Part shown: positions 1 to 7,568 of the stretch, piece after piece
Layout of the letters: the number at the start of each line of letters is the position of its first letter
Position numbering within the stretch: the stretch's first letter is position 1
From: an uncultured Prevotellaceae bacterium
Lineage (GTDB): Bacteria; Bacteroidota; Bacteroidia; Bacteroidales; Bacteroidaceae
Direction: 5' to 3'
NCBI GenBank assembly: GCA_902784065.1
Contig: CACZTJ010000011.1
Span: forward strand, 1 to 33,977
Length of the DNA: 33,977 nucleotides
Notes under the pieces: generated by a model
Database searches by the model: none
What the model was told of the DNA's origin: nothing
The model's input: the letters and a program-made list of their open reading frames with translations, nothing else
Made by a program: the position numbers and the translations under genes

Positions 1-127
1 TCTTCAGGAACTCGGGATCCTTGTAGTCGATGTACTTGATACCGCTCTTCTTGAAACGGCAGTACTTCTTCTTCTTCGTATCGATAGAAGGAGCGTTCAG
101 ATAACGGATTTCACTTTGCTCTGCCAT
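1..127 (-). CDS. rpsR: 30S ribosomal protein S18, C-terminal part outside window
   Basis: Reading right to left from the ATG at 127-125, the first 42 codons give a protein starting MAEQSEIRYLNAPSIDTKKK, then a Lys-rich stretch, a Cys, and KYIDYKDPEFLK. This matches the N-terminal half of bacterial S18, which binds 16S rRNA next to S6 on the platform of the small subunit. The gene runs off the left edge, so the C-terminus is not visible. It starts three bases after the rpsF stop on the same strand, the usual S6-S18 operon order; rplI would be expected next, outside the window. The reading frame is too short to appear as a complete ORF, but identity is clear from residue pattern and context. 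Confidence 0.93.
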   Translation of the reverse strand, partial: MAEQSEIRYLNAPSIDTKKKKYCRFKKSGIKYIDYKDPEFLK

Positions 128-130
128 AGT

Positions 131-475
131 TTAAGCCTCCTCTTTTTTACCAAGCTTTGCGCGACGCTTCTCGGCGTACTCTGCTGCATACTTGTCAAGT
201 TTAACTGTCTGGAAACGGATCACCTTCTCATCACGACGGAAAGCGGTCTCCAGTGTCTTAATCACTTCTGGCTCAGCCTTGAACTCTACCAGGCAGTAGA
301 AGCCTGTAGATTTCTTCTGGATAGCATAAGCCATCTTCTTCAGTCCCCAGGCCTCTTCGTTGACGATCTCTGCACCCTTATCGGTGAGGATCTTCTTGAA
401 TTTTGCGGCCGTTTCCTTCATCTGATCATCAGACAAAACGGGAGTTAAAATGAAAACGGTTTCGTATTGATTCAT
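131..475 (-). CDS. rpsF: 30S ribosomal protein S6
   Basis: A 114-residue protein beginning [20 protein letters not shown], the typical S6 start (an N-terminal beta strand followed by an acidic helix). The middle holds the family core [20 protein letters not shown], and the C-terminal tail is basic and Lys/Arg/Ala-rich, as in Bacteroidetes S6. S6 pairs with S18 and binds the central domain of 16S rRNA. The gene lies directly upstream of rpsR with a three-base spacer, so the two are almost certainly one transcript. A TACCTTTG element about 50 bases before the ATG is a likely promoter. Length and start agree with the family. Confidence 0.97.
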   Translation of the reverse strand: MNQYETVFILTPVLSDDQMKETAAKFKKILTDKGAEIVNEEAWGLKKMAYAIQKKSTGFYCLVEFKAEPEVIKTLETAFRRDEKVIRFQTVKLDKYAAEYAEKRRAKLGKKEEA

Positions 476-523
476 ACTCTATTAAAAAATAAAAAATTAA
501 TTATGTGCTTCGAAAAGCGGGTG

Positions 524-531
524 CAAAGGTA
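524..531 (-). promoter_or_regulatory. Putative -7 element for rpsF-rpsR
   Basis: The minus strand reads TACCTTTG, a match to the Bacteroidetes -7 consensus TAnnTTTG, 49 bases before the rpsF start. No convincing TTTG lies at the usual -33 distance (the nearest CTTG is 25 bases away), so this is supported by the -7 element and position only. Confidence 0.5.
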
Positions 532-590
532 CAAAAAAGAGGTGAGACACGAGAAGCAAGCGACGGGAGAAGGTGTAAATTTAAGATTAT

Positions 591-773
591 TTAATACTTC
601 TCGCTCTTTTTCAGCTGTTTTATGTGCGTGACGGCTCCAACGAGAATGAGGATGAAGCCACCCAGCAGAAACAGGTTACTGGAGGTGAATCCTGCCATAT
701 AACCCACTATCAAAAGGAGGGCGCCGATAATTACCAGCGCCACTCCAAGATATGCTTTCAATTCCTTCATCAT
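591..773 (-). CDS. Small two-helix membrane protein
   Basis: A 60-residue protein with two hydrophobic segments (about residues 8-27 and 32-49) separated by a short polar turn (AGFTSSN), ending in a basic tail (KQLKKSEKY). I do not recognise a named family; small two-TM proteins of this kind are common in Bacteroidetes. The first of two tandem ATG codons (773 or 770) overlaps the stop of the upstream response regulator in an ATGA arrangement, implying translational coupling. The position makes it a plausible third member of the rprXY operon, for example a membrane partner of the sensor, but nothing in the sequence proves this. The start could equally be the second Met. Confidence 0.7.
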   Translation of the reverse strand: MMKELKAYLGVALVIIGALLLIVGYMAGFTSSNLFLLGGFILILVGAVTHIKQLKKSEKY

Positions 774-1471
774 GCCTCCTGATCAGGGGTTATCAGCTTG
801 TAACCCTTGCCATGAATGTTGATGATCTCGATCTGGGGATCGTCCTTCAGGTGCTTACGCAGCTTGGTGATATACACATCCATAGAACGGGCATTGAAGT
901 AGTTGTCGTCGATCCAGATGGTCTTCAGGGCGAAGTCGCGCTGCAGGATCTCGTTGGCGTGACTGCAGAGCAGTGCCAGCAACTCGTTCTCCTTCGTGGT
1001 GAGCTTGGTCTGCTGATCGCCGATGACGAGCAGCTGCTTCTGGGTGTCGAAGGTGAAGTTACCGATGCGGTAAACAGTCGACTCCTTGGTCTTCTTACCC
1101 TTGGTGCGGCGCAGGATGGCCTCAATACGTAACACGAGCTCCTCCATTGAGAAGGGCTTGGTGATATAATCGTCGGCACCGATCTTGAAGCCTTCGAGGA
1201 TATCGTCCTTCATCGTCTTGGCGGTGAGGAAGATGATGGGTACGTCGGCATTGGCAGCACGGATCTCCGAAGCCAGTGTATAGCCGTCCTTTTTAGGCAT
1301 CATCACATCGAGCACGCAGATATCGAACTTGTTCTTCAAGTAGGCCTTGAATCCGGCATCGCCGTCGGCACAGAGCTCAGCTACATAGCCTTTGGCCTGC
1401 AGATACTCACGGAGCAACATTCCGAGGTTCTCATCGTCCTCGCAAAGCAAAATTTTCACTCTATCATCCAT
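770..1471 (-). CDS. rprY: OmpR/PhoB-family response regulator, RprY-like
   Basis: I chose the ATG at 1471, giving 233 residues starting MDDRVKILLCEDDENLG. A longer frame to 1570 would overlap the end of the kinase gene and adds a non-conserved basic leader. The receiver domain (about 5-120) shows the acidic pair E11/D12, phosphoacceptor D55 in VLDVMMPKKDG, and the conserved Lys in FLTAKT. The C-terminal winged helix (about 135-230) has the typical KENELLALLCSHANEILQR and RSMDVYITKLRKHL segments. It resembles RprY of Bacteroides. It lies 29 bases after the sensor kinase gene and overlaps the following small membrane protein by four bases, so the three are probably one operon. The regulon cannot be deduced here. 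Confidence 0.9.
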   Translation of the reverse strand: MDDRVKILLCEDDENLGMLLREYLQAKGYVAELCADGDAGFKAYLKNKFDICVLDVMMPKKDGYTLASEIRAANADVPIIFLTAKTMKDDILEGFKIGADDYITKPFSMEELVLRIEAILRRTKGKKTKESTVYRIGNFTFDTQKQLLVIGDQQTKLTTKENELLALLCSHANEILQRDFALKTIWIDDNYFNARSMDVYITKLRKHLKDDPQIEIINIHGKGYKLITPDQEA

Positions 1472-1500
1472 AATTTTAATTATTTTGATTGTTAATAATG

Positions 1501-3060
1501 TTATTTCTCTTCTTGGAGTATGGGGAGCTTCACGGTAAAGGTGGTACCCTTTCCGAGTTCGCTCTCGCACTTGATCTCGCCGTCGTGGAGGTTGATGATC
1601 TTCTTGACGTAGGCGAGACCTAAGCCAAAGCCCTTCACATCGTGCACATTACCCGTGTGGACACGATAGAACTTATCGAAGATCTTCTTCACGTTCTCCT
1701 TCTTGATGCCCAGACCGGTATCGCGGATGGAGAAGCAGAGGTGGCCCTTCTCGTTCCAGGTGCGGATATAGATGTCGAGGGGCTGTTCGGGCTTGCGATA
1801 CTTCACGGCGTTGTCCATCAGGTTGGTGATGGCATTCTGGAAGTGCACCTCATCGACGAAGATGGCAGAATCGACTGCCTCGATCTCAGTATAGATCTTT
1901 CCGCCGGTATGCTCCACACGGAGGGAGAACGAGCTGGTGATCGTCTCGAGCAGCTCATTGAGGTCGAGCTCCTTCTTCTTGAAGGTGGCCTGCTTGCGGT
2001 CGAACATCGACATCTGAAGCACTTTCTCAACGAGGAAGCGAAGACGCTTCGACTCATCGTTGATCACACCGCCCAAGTGCTGCAGCATCGAGGGACTCTT
2101 GGTCACCGACTCATCGTTGAGCATCTGTGCTGCCAACGAGATGCTGGAGATTGGCGTCTTGAGCTCGTGCGTCATATTGTTGATGAAGTCGTTCTTAATC
2201 TCGTTGTAGCGCTTCTGACGGAAGATGACCGCGATGGTGAAGATGAACGTGATGAGCAGCACGATGGTGAACACCATTGCCGGAATCATGAAGCGGACGC
2301 TGGAGAAGATGTAGGAGTTCATGTCAGGGAAATGAATCTTCACCACACCCATCTTCGGCGAGGGATCATTGCGGAAGAGGGTCTGCTTATAGGTGTACTC
2401 CTCGCCCTCCTCAGTGTAGTCGGGACAGCGGTAGATCTCACGTCCGTCGGCGGTCTCCACGCGGAAGTGATAAGGGATGTTCACCCCGTTGTTCATCAGT
2501 TCGGCACGGATATCCTGATCGAGCAGTTTGAAGTTGATGCGCTCCTTCAGGGGCTTGTCGGAAGCGGTATAGAGGATGTTATACACCACCTCGTCGAGCA
2601 GGGCTTTCTGATAGACATAGCGGTTGCGCACAATCTCCTGCAGCGACTTGGAGGCTTCGGAGATGGAGTTCTTATCGGTGCGCAGGATCATAGCCTTGGG
2701 CACATTGGCGGGCTTGATGGCGAAGGTCTTCAGCTCGAAGGAGGAATAGACGGTACCGTCGTCGGCAGCTACCGCAAACTGGTGGCTCTGCCTAACGGTG
2801 CCATCGAGGCCATCAACCATAACAGAATCCTGATGGAAGGCTTTACGCTCCGTCTGGCGCACATCTTTCTCCAGATAGCGCAGCGTCTCGTTCATCTCAA
2901 GGTTACGAGAGGCCTGATAGAGACTACGGTTCACCGACTCGTCGAACTGCTCCTTCTTCATCTTGGTCATCTCTTCGATATAAGAGATCTGCAAGCTCAG
3001 AAGGCCTACGAACGACAGGCCCATGACTATAGCGATAATCCAAATTGTACTTTTCTTCAT
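1501..3060 (-). CDS. rprX: Membrane sensor histidine kinase, RprX-like
   Basis: A 519-residue kinase. TM1 (about 5-27) is followed by a periplasmic sensor region of roughly 225 residues and TM2 (about 256-280). The HisKA domain contains the phospho-accepting His (H298) in NNMTHELKTPISSI. The ATPase domain shows the N box (NLMDNAVKYR), the G1 box (RDTGLGI), FDKFYRV and the G2 box (KGFGLGLAYVKKI). The product should autophosphorylate at H298 and pass phosphate to the RprY-like regulator encoded just downstream. Size and architecture match RprX of Bacteroides fragilis. The periplasmic domain shows no ligand-binding motif I can name, so the signal is unknown. Confidence 0.9.
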   Translation of the reverse strand: MKKSTIWIIAIVMGLSFVGLLSLQISYIEEMTKMKKEQFDESVNRSLYQASRNLEMNETLRYLEKDVRQTERKAFHQDSVMVDGLDGTVRQSHQFAVAADDGTVYSSFELKTFAIKPANVPKAMILRTDKNSISEASKSLQEIVRNRYVYQKALLDEVVYNILYTASDKPLKERINFKLLDQDIRAELMNNGVNIPYHFRVETADGREIYRCPDYTEEGEEYTYKQTLFRNDPSPKMGVVKIHFPDMNSYIFSSVRFMIPAMVFTIVLLITFIFTIAVIFRQKRYNEIKNDFINNMTHELKTPISSISLAAQMLNDESVTKSPSMLQHLGGVINDESKRLRFLVEKVLQMSMFDRKQATFKKKELDLNELLETITSSFSLRVEHTGGKIYTEIEAVDSAIFVDEVHFQNAITNLMDNAVKYRKPEQPLDIYIRTWNEKGHLCFSIRDTGLGIKKENVKKIFDKFYRVHTGNVHDVKGFGLGLAYVKKIINLHDGEIKCESELGKGTTFTVKLPILQEEK

Positions 3061-3083
3061 TTAGTCGGTTTGATATTCTGATG

Positions 3084-3117
3084 CAAAAGTAATTGAAATC
3101 TTAAAAGGAAGCACAAG
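3084..3117 (-). promoter_or_regulatory. Promoter for rprXY operon
   Basis: On the minus strand, CTTG (3117-3114) is followed after 22 bases by TACTTTTG (3091-3084), a match to the Bacteroidetes TAnnTTTG element. It ends 24 bases before the rprX ATG. The -33 match is imperfect. Confidence 0.55.
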
Positions 3118-3190
3118 ATATGTTAATAGATTCTTTGAAATTCACCTTTATTAACAATATTAATCTCTCATAGTTGCATATTCTTAAACA

Positions 3191-3225
3191 ACAAAACTCC
3201 CCGCAGGCAGAACCCACGGGGAGAC
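3191..3225 (-). terminator. Rho-independent terminator after the EF-G paralogue
   Basis: CTCCCCG at 3197-3203 pairs with CGGGGAG at 3217-3223, a 7-bp GC-rich stem with a 13-base loop. Read on the minus strand it is followed by TTTTGTTG. It lies about 30 bases beyond the EF-G paralogue stop and before the rprX promoter, separating the two units. Confidence 0.8.
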
Positions 3226-3251
3226 ACCAATAAAAAATAAATTAAGATGAC

Positions 3252-5372
3252 TTAATCTTCCTCCTTCATTTCAGCCTCATGCTCCTTAATCAGCGTCTGC
3301 TGGATGTCGTTCGGAACAAGCTCATAGCTTGAGAAGCTTGTGGTGAACGAAGCACGACCACCAGTCAGTGAACTGAGGGCGATAGAGTAGCTTGCCAACT
3401 CCTTGAGAGGAATCTTGGCGGTGAGTTTCTGGTAACCGCTCTCTGAATCCATACCCATGATGATGGCGCGACGACCCTGAAGGTCACTCATCACATCACC
3501 CATATAGTCGGCGGGCACGAGTACCTCGAGGTCGTAGATAGGCTCGAGCACCTTTGGACCTGCCTCCTTGAAGGCTGCAGAGAAGGCGTTACGTGCTGCC
3601 AGCATGAATGAGAGCTCGTTAGAATCTACGGGGTGCATCTTACCGTCGTAAACAATCACGCGAACGTCGCGGGCATAAGAACCTGTCAACGGGCCCTGCT
3701 CCATACGCTCCATCACACCCTTCAGGATAGCGGGCATGAAACGCATATCGATAGCACCACCGACAACGCTGTTGATGAAGACGAGCTTACCGCCCCACTC
3801 CAGATCCTTCTCTTCCTTCGACTTGATGTTCATCTTGAACTCCTGGCCGTTGATGGTGAATGAGGTAGGATCAGGCATACCGTCGGTATAAGGCTCAACG
3901 ATCAGGTGAACCTCACCGAACTGACCAGCACCACCCGACTGCTTCTTGTGACGATAGTCGGCACGAGCCATCTTCGTGATGGTCTCACGATACGGGATCT
4001 TCGGCTCCTGATACTCGATCTGGATCTTCTCGTTGTTCTCCATACGCCACTTCAAGGTGCGCAGGTGGAACTCACCCTGACCATGAACGATGATCTGGCG
4101 GAGCTCCTTAGACTGCTCAACCACCCATGTGGGATCCTCCTGGCGCATCTTCTGCAGAGCAGCCATCATCTTCTCGGTCTCTGCCTCGTTGACAGCCTTG
4201 ATGGCACGAGAGAACTTAGAGTTAGGATATTTGATGAAGTTGAACTTATTGTCGACGTCCTTACCATTCAGGGTGTTACCGGTCTTCACGTCCTTCAGTT
4301 TCACGGTACAGCCGATGTCGCCGGCACGCAGCTCATCGACCTGGATACGGTTGGCACCAGCACAAGCATAGAGTGTACCCATGCGCTCCTTAGAACCGCG
4401 ATCAGCGTTGGTCAGATCGTCGCCGCTCTTCACAACACCACTCATCACCTTGAAGTACTGAACCTCACCGATATGGGGCTCAACACCTGTCTTGAAGAAG
4501 TAAAGTGATGTGGGAGCAGATGCATCGGCAGGAACCTCCTTACCGGCAGCATTCTTAACAACAGGCATCTCGCTGACGAAGGGAACCACGTTGCCGAGGA
4601 ACTCCATCAGGCGGCGAACGCCCATATCACGACCTGCGCAGACGCAGAATACGGGGAAGATGCTACGGGTGACAAGACCCTTGCGGATACCCTCACGCAT
4701 CTCGTCCTCGCTGAGGTCCTCGCTCTCGAAGAACTTCTCCATCAGTGTATCGTCGCCAGCAGCAGCTGCCTCTACGAGAGCAGCCTTCCACTCCTTAGCC
4801 TTCTCCATCTGATCAGCTGGAATATCCTCGATGATAGGTGCACCACCCTCGGGCTTCCAAGAGTACTTCTTCATCAGCAGCACATCGATCACGCTGTTGA
4901 AACCATTACCCGTAGCGATTGGATACTGAACGGGGACGCAGTTGGGTCCATAAACCTCCTTCAACTGGTTCAGGATCTGGTCGAAGTCGCAGTTGTCGCG
5001 ATCCAGCTGGTTCACCAGGAAGATCACGGGCTTCTTCAGCTTCTCAGTGTTACGGAAGGCATTCATCGTGCCTACCTCAGGACCATACTGGCCATTGATG
5101 AGGAGCACAGCCTGATCGGTGACATTCAGGGCGGTAATAGCACCACCAACGAAGTCGTCGGAACCCGGACAGTCGATGATGTTCAGCTTCTTGTTGTTCC
5201 ACTCTACATGAAAAACAGTAGAGAACACCGAGTAGCCATATTCCTGCTCAACAGGGAAATAATCGCTCATGGTGTTCTTACCCTCTACGGTTTCGGCAAG
5301 AGTCGTCTTGCCGCTACCCGCACTGCCAAGCAGTGCAATGTTTTTGATCTCGTTTGTCTGATATACTTTCAT
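3252..5372 (-). CDS. fusA2: EF-G paralogue (EF-G2-like) with altered GTPase motifs
   Basis: A 706-residue protein with the full EF-G domain order: G domain, domain II (about 290-380), domain III, the domain IV-type segment YRHKKQSGGAGQFGEV, and a C-terminal domain V. The P-loop is GSAGSGKT (16-23) instead of AHIDAGKT. Switch I is short and reads EQEYGYSV where EF-G has EQERGITI. The G3 motif is DCPGS (67-71) where EF-G has DTPGH, so the catalytic His is Ser71. G4 is NQLD (121-124). Bacteroides species are known to carry an EF-G paralogue lacking ribosome-stimulated GTPase activity that acts in starvation and gut colonisation; this looks like its orthologue, which is inference. It is monocistronic, with its own terminator and no clear -7 element in the 151-base upstream gap. 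Confidence 0.88.
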   Translation of the reverse strand: MKVYQTNEIKNIALLGSAGSGKTTLAETVEGKNTMSDYFPVEQEYGYSVFSTVFHVEWNNKKLNIIDCPGSDDFVGGAITALNVTDQAVLLINGQYGPEVGTMNAFRNTEKLKKPVIFLVNQLDRDNCDFDQILNQLKEVYGPNCVPVQYPIATGNGFNSVIDVLLMKKYSWKPEGGAPIIEDIPADQMEKAKEWKAALVEAAAAGDDTLMEKFFESEDLSEDEMREGIRKGLVTRSIFPVFCVCAGRDMGVRRLMEFLGNVVPFVSEMPVVKNAAGKEVPADASAPTSLYFFKTGVEPHIGEVQYFKVMSGVVKSGDDLTNADRGSKERMGTLYACAGANRIQVDELRAGDIGCTVKLKDVKTGNTLNGKDVDNKFNFIKYPNSKFSRAIKAVNEAETEKMMAALQKMRQEDPTWVVEQSKELRQIIVHGQGEFHLRTLKWRMENNEKIQIEYQEPKIPYRETITKMARADYRHKKQSGGAGQFGEVHLIVEPYTDGMPDPTSFTINGQEFKMNIKSKEEKDLEWGGKLVFINSVVGGAIDMRFMPAILKGVMERMEQGPLTGSYARDVRVIVYDGKMHPVDSNELSFMLAARNAFSAAFKEAGPKVLEPIYDLEVLVPADYMGDVMSDLQGRRAIIMGMDSESGYQKLTAKIPLKELASYSIALSSLTGGRASFTTSFSSYELVPNDIQQTLIKEHEAEMKEED

Positions 5373-5482
5373 ATCTTTGTTAGTTTTAGGGAATATTAAA
5401 TTTCGCGGCTACGAAATTAGGCATTTTCCCACAAAACGCCAAAGATTTCTTTCAATAATTAAGCATTATTAGGATTTGCGCA

Positions 5483-5514
5483 TTTGGTTTTTTGCTTGCT
5501 TAATCGTATCTTTG
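5483..5514 (+). promoter_or_regulatory. Promoter for hemW
   Basis: TTTG at 5483-5486, then 20 bases, then TATCTTTG at 5507-5514: a consensus Bacteroidetes promoter. The -7 element ends nine bases before the hemW ATG, so the expected transcript starts only a few bases before the start codon. Confidence 0.8.
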
Positions 5515-5523
5515 CCCCCGAAA

Positions 5524-6621
5524 ATGGCTGGAATCTACGTACATATACCCTTCTGCAAGAGCCGTTGCATCTATTGCGGCTTTTACTCGACGACGCGCTC
5601 AGCGCTTCGCCAACAGTATGTGGATGCACTATGCCGGGAGCTCGCGATGAGGAAGGGCGACGCCCTTGTGGAGACGATCTATCTGGGTGGAGGAACACCC
5701 TCACAACTCAGCATCGGGCAACTTCAGCAGGTGCTGGACGCTATATATATATATAATAAGGTGTCGGCAGAGGCGGAAGTAACCATCGAGTGTAATCCTG
5801 ACGATGTGACGGAGGCGTTTGCCGAAGGCATCCGCGAGTTGCCTGTGAACCGTGTGAGCATGGGGGCCCAGACATTTAACGATGAGCGGTTGCGCTTCCT
5901 CAAAAGAAGGCACACATCGGCACAGGTGGGTGCTGCTGTGGATCGGCTCAGGAAGGCAGGCATCGGCAATCTCAGCATCGACCTGATGTACGGTTTCCCT
6001 GAAGAGACGCTGGAAGACTGGGAGAATGACATCCGACAAGCGTGTTCCCTCGAGGTGGAACATATCTCGAGCTACTGCTTGATGATAGAAGAAGGCACGC
6101 CGTTGGCGCGTCTGGGAACGGAGCCCTGCGACGAAGAGACGGAGCGCACGATGTACGACACTCTCATCGACCGCTTAGGGTCCGCAGGCTATGAGCATTA
6201 CGAGATCTCGAACTTCGCCAAACCAGGCTATCGCTCCCGCCACAACTCGAGCTACTGGACAGGTATCCCCTATATCGGCATCGGCGCAGCAGCACATTCC
6301 TTCGACGGCAATAGTCGCAGTTGGAATGTGAGCGACATCGAGCGGTATATAGACGGTATGCAACAAGGGCAACGCCTGTTTGAGGAAGAGCTGCTCGACG
6401 AGGACACACGCTATAACGACACCGTAACCGTAGCCCTCCGTACCCGTGAGGGACTGGACCTCACCCTGCTGTCGGAGTCGCATCGCCGCTACTGCGAGGA
6501 AAACGCGAAACGATTCCTGGACGACGGACTGCTGAGGATAGACGGCAACAGGTTGCACCTCACACGTCGCGGACTCTTTGTCAGCGATATGATCATGAGT
6601 GAACTGATGATGGTAGATTAA
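5524..6621 (+). CDS. hemW: HemW-like radical SAM protein (heme chaperone)
   Basis: I start at the ATG at 5524 (365 residues, MAGIYVHIPFCKSRCIYCGF). An in-frame ATG at 5476 lies upstream of the promoter elements. The CxxxCxxC cluster (C11, C15, C18) binds the radical-SAM 4Fe-4S cluster, and GGGTPS, ECNPDD, NRVSMGAQTF and SIDLMYGFPEETLEDW are HemW/HemN-family motifs. HemW proteins bind and insert heme; many are misannotated as oxygen-independent coproporphyrinogen oxidase HemN, and the short N-terminus favours HemW. The region encoding IYIYNK contains a short (TA)n run. The stop overlaps the convergent lipoprotein gene by four bases. Confidence 0.9.
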   Translation: MAGIYVHIPFCKSRCIYCGFYSTTRSALRQQYVDALCRELAMRKGDALVETIYLGGGTPSQLSIGQLQQVLDAIYIYNKVSAEAEVTIECNPDDVTEAFAEGIRELPVNRVSMGAQTFNDERLRFLKRRHTSAQVGAAVDRLRKAGIGNLSIDLMYGFPEETLEDWENDIRQACSLEVEHISSYCLMIEEGTPLARLGTEPCDEETERTMYDTLIDRLGSAGYEHYEISNFAKPGYRSRHNSSYWTGIPYIGIGAAAHSFDGNSRSWNVSDIERYIDGMQQGQRLFEEELLDEDTRYNDTVTVALRTREGLDLTLLSESHRRYCEENAKRFLDDGLLRIDGNRLHLTRRGLFVSDMIMSELMMVD

Positions 6622-7568
6622 ATGGAACTCTGCAGCATCAGCCGTTTGATGGCAAACACATAATAGGCTATCAGCAACGGATAACCGATATAATATAAGG
6701 TACCTACGCTAAACACCACATAATCGAACGCACAGATACCCGTCAATCCACCCAGATAGAGGATGGTACCACCCATTGACAGATGGCGCATCACATCTTC
6801 GACGGTGGCGATGGCGACAATGATTATCGCCCACACTGAAGAGACGAACACACCCAACCAGAATGGCAGCGTAAAGGGATTGAGCGAAGGATGATAGTAG
6901 AAATGGCGCCACGACTCTGCCCCAAACAACTGGATGGAGCTATAGAGGACGGCTGAGGAGGATACCAGCAGACAGAGCAGCGTGGGATAGAAAGAAGGGA
7001 TATCGTTGAAGTGAACAATCTTCGCTCCTAAGCGCATCAGGCGACGGATGCCGTAAGCCACACCTGCTACCACGATAATCGCAAGAAACGCCAGCAGATG
7101 AACATTTGAGAACAGGTCGATAAACTGACTGATGGGATCGTCGGGCGACACCTTCGCCAGCAGCTCGTTCTCATGAATCCAACCGAAGGTCAACTGATCG
7201 CGCGCCACCTTCACCCATATCGAGTCGATCGTATCTGCAGGAATCGTCTTGATATCAGCCACCACGATACGTTCAGACCGATGGATGGTGATAGAATCCT
7301 TCTGCATCTCACCAGCCTCTGACTCAATCTCCATCGATACGACATCGGGCACAGACATATCCTCAGGTTGCTGAGCCACCAGAACCAGCGAATCGCCTGT
7401 CACCACGAAATTATAGTTCTGCGTGTAGTGATGGGTGGTGTAGAAAGAGATGGAGTCGATCTGCTGACTGGTCAGATCCCAGGCATCAGGTGTGATCTGT
7501 CCGCGATTGTAGCAGCCGCTAAGAAGCAGCACGAGGAAAAAGAGACTAACGATCTTCCGCATAGACAT
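6618..7568 (-). CDS. Polytopic lipoprotein of unknown function
   Basis: A 316-residue protein with a lipoprotein signal peptide (MSMRKIVSLFFLVLLLSGC, lipobox Cys19). It has an extracytoplasmic domain to about residue 150, rich in beta-strand pattern and ending in an SH3-like stretch (SIWVKVARDQLTFGWIHENEL). Five predicted membrane segments follow (about 156-175, 193-213, 235-255, 267-286, 290-308). A lipid-anchored N-terminus on a multi-pass inner-membrane protein is unusual. I do not recognise a named family. The start overlaps the end of the U32-family gene by about 20 bases, so it is probably the last gene of the long minus-strand operon. The second Met (7562) is an alternative start. Confidence 0.75.
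   Translation of the reverse strand: MSMRKIVSLFFLVLLLSGCYNRGQITPDAWDLTSQQIDSISFYTTHHYTQNYNFVVTGDSLVLVAQQPEDMSVPDVVSMEIESEAGEMQKDSITIHRSERIVVADIKTIPADTIDSIWVKVARDQLTFGWIHENELLAKVSPDDPISQFIDLFSNVHLLAFLAIIVVAGVAYGIRRLMRLGAKIVHFNDIPSFYPTLLCLLVSSSAVLYSSIQLFGAESWRHFYYHPSLNPFTLPFWLGVFVSSVWAIIIVAIATVEDVMRHLSMGGTILYLGGLTGICAFDYVVFSVGTLYYIGYPLLIAYYVFAIKRLMLQSSI

Noticed and set aside
1642-3081. Long plus-strand frame of 479 residues opposite rprX
   Set aside because: It is the antisense shadow of a clear histidine kinase gene, rich in His, Leu and Asp from reversed codons.
5742-5758. (TA)n run inside hemW as a possible phase-variation tract
   Set aside because: The frame is intact, the run is short, and it encodes an acceptable IYIYNK segment; no evidence of variation.
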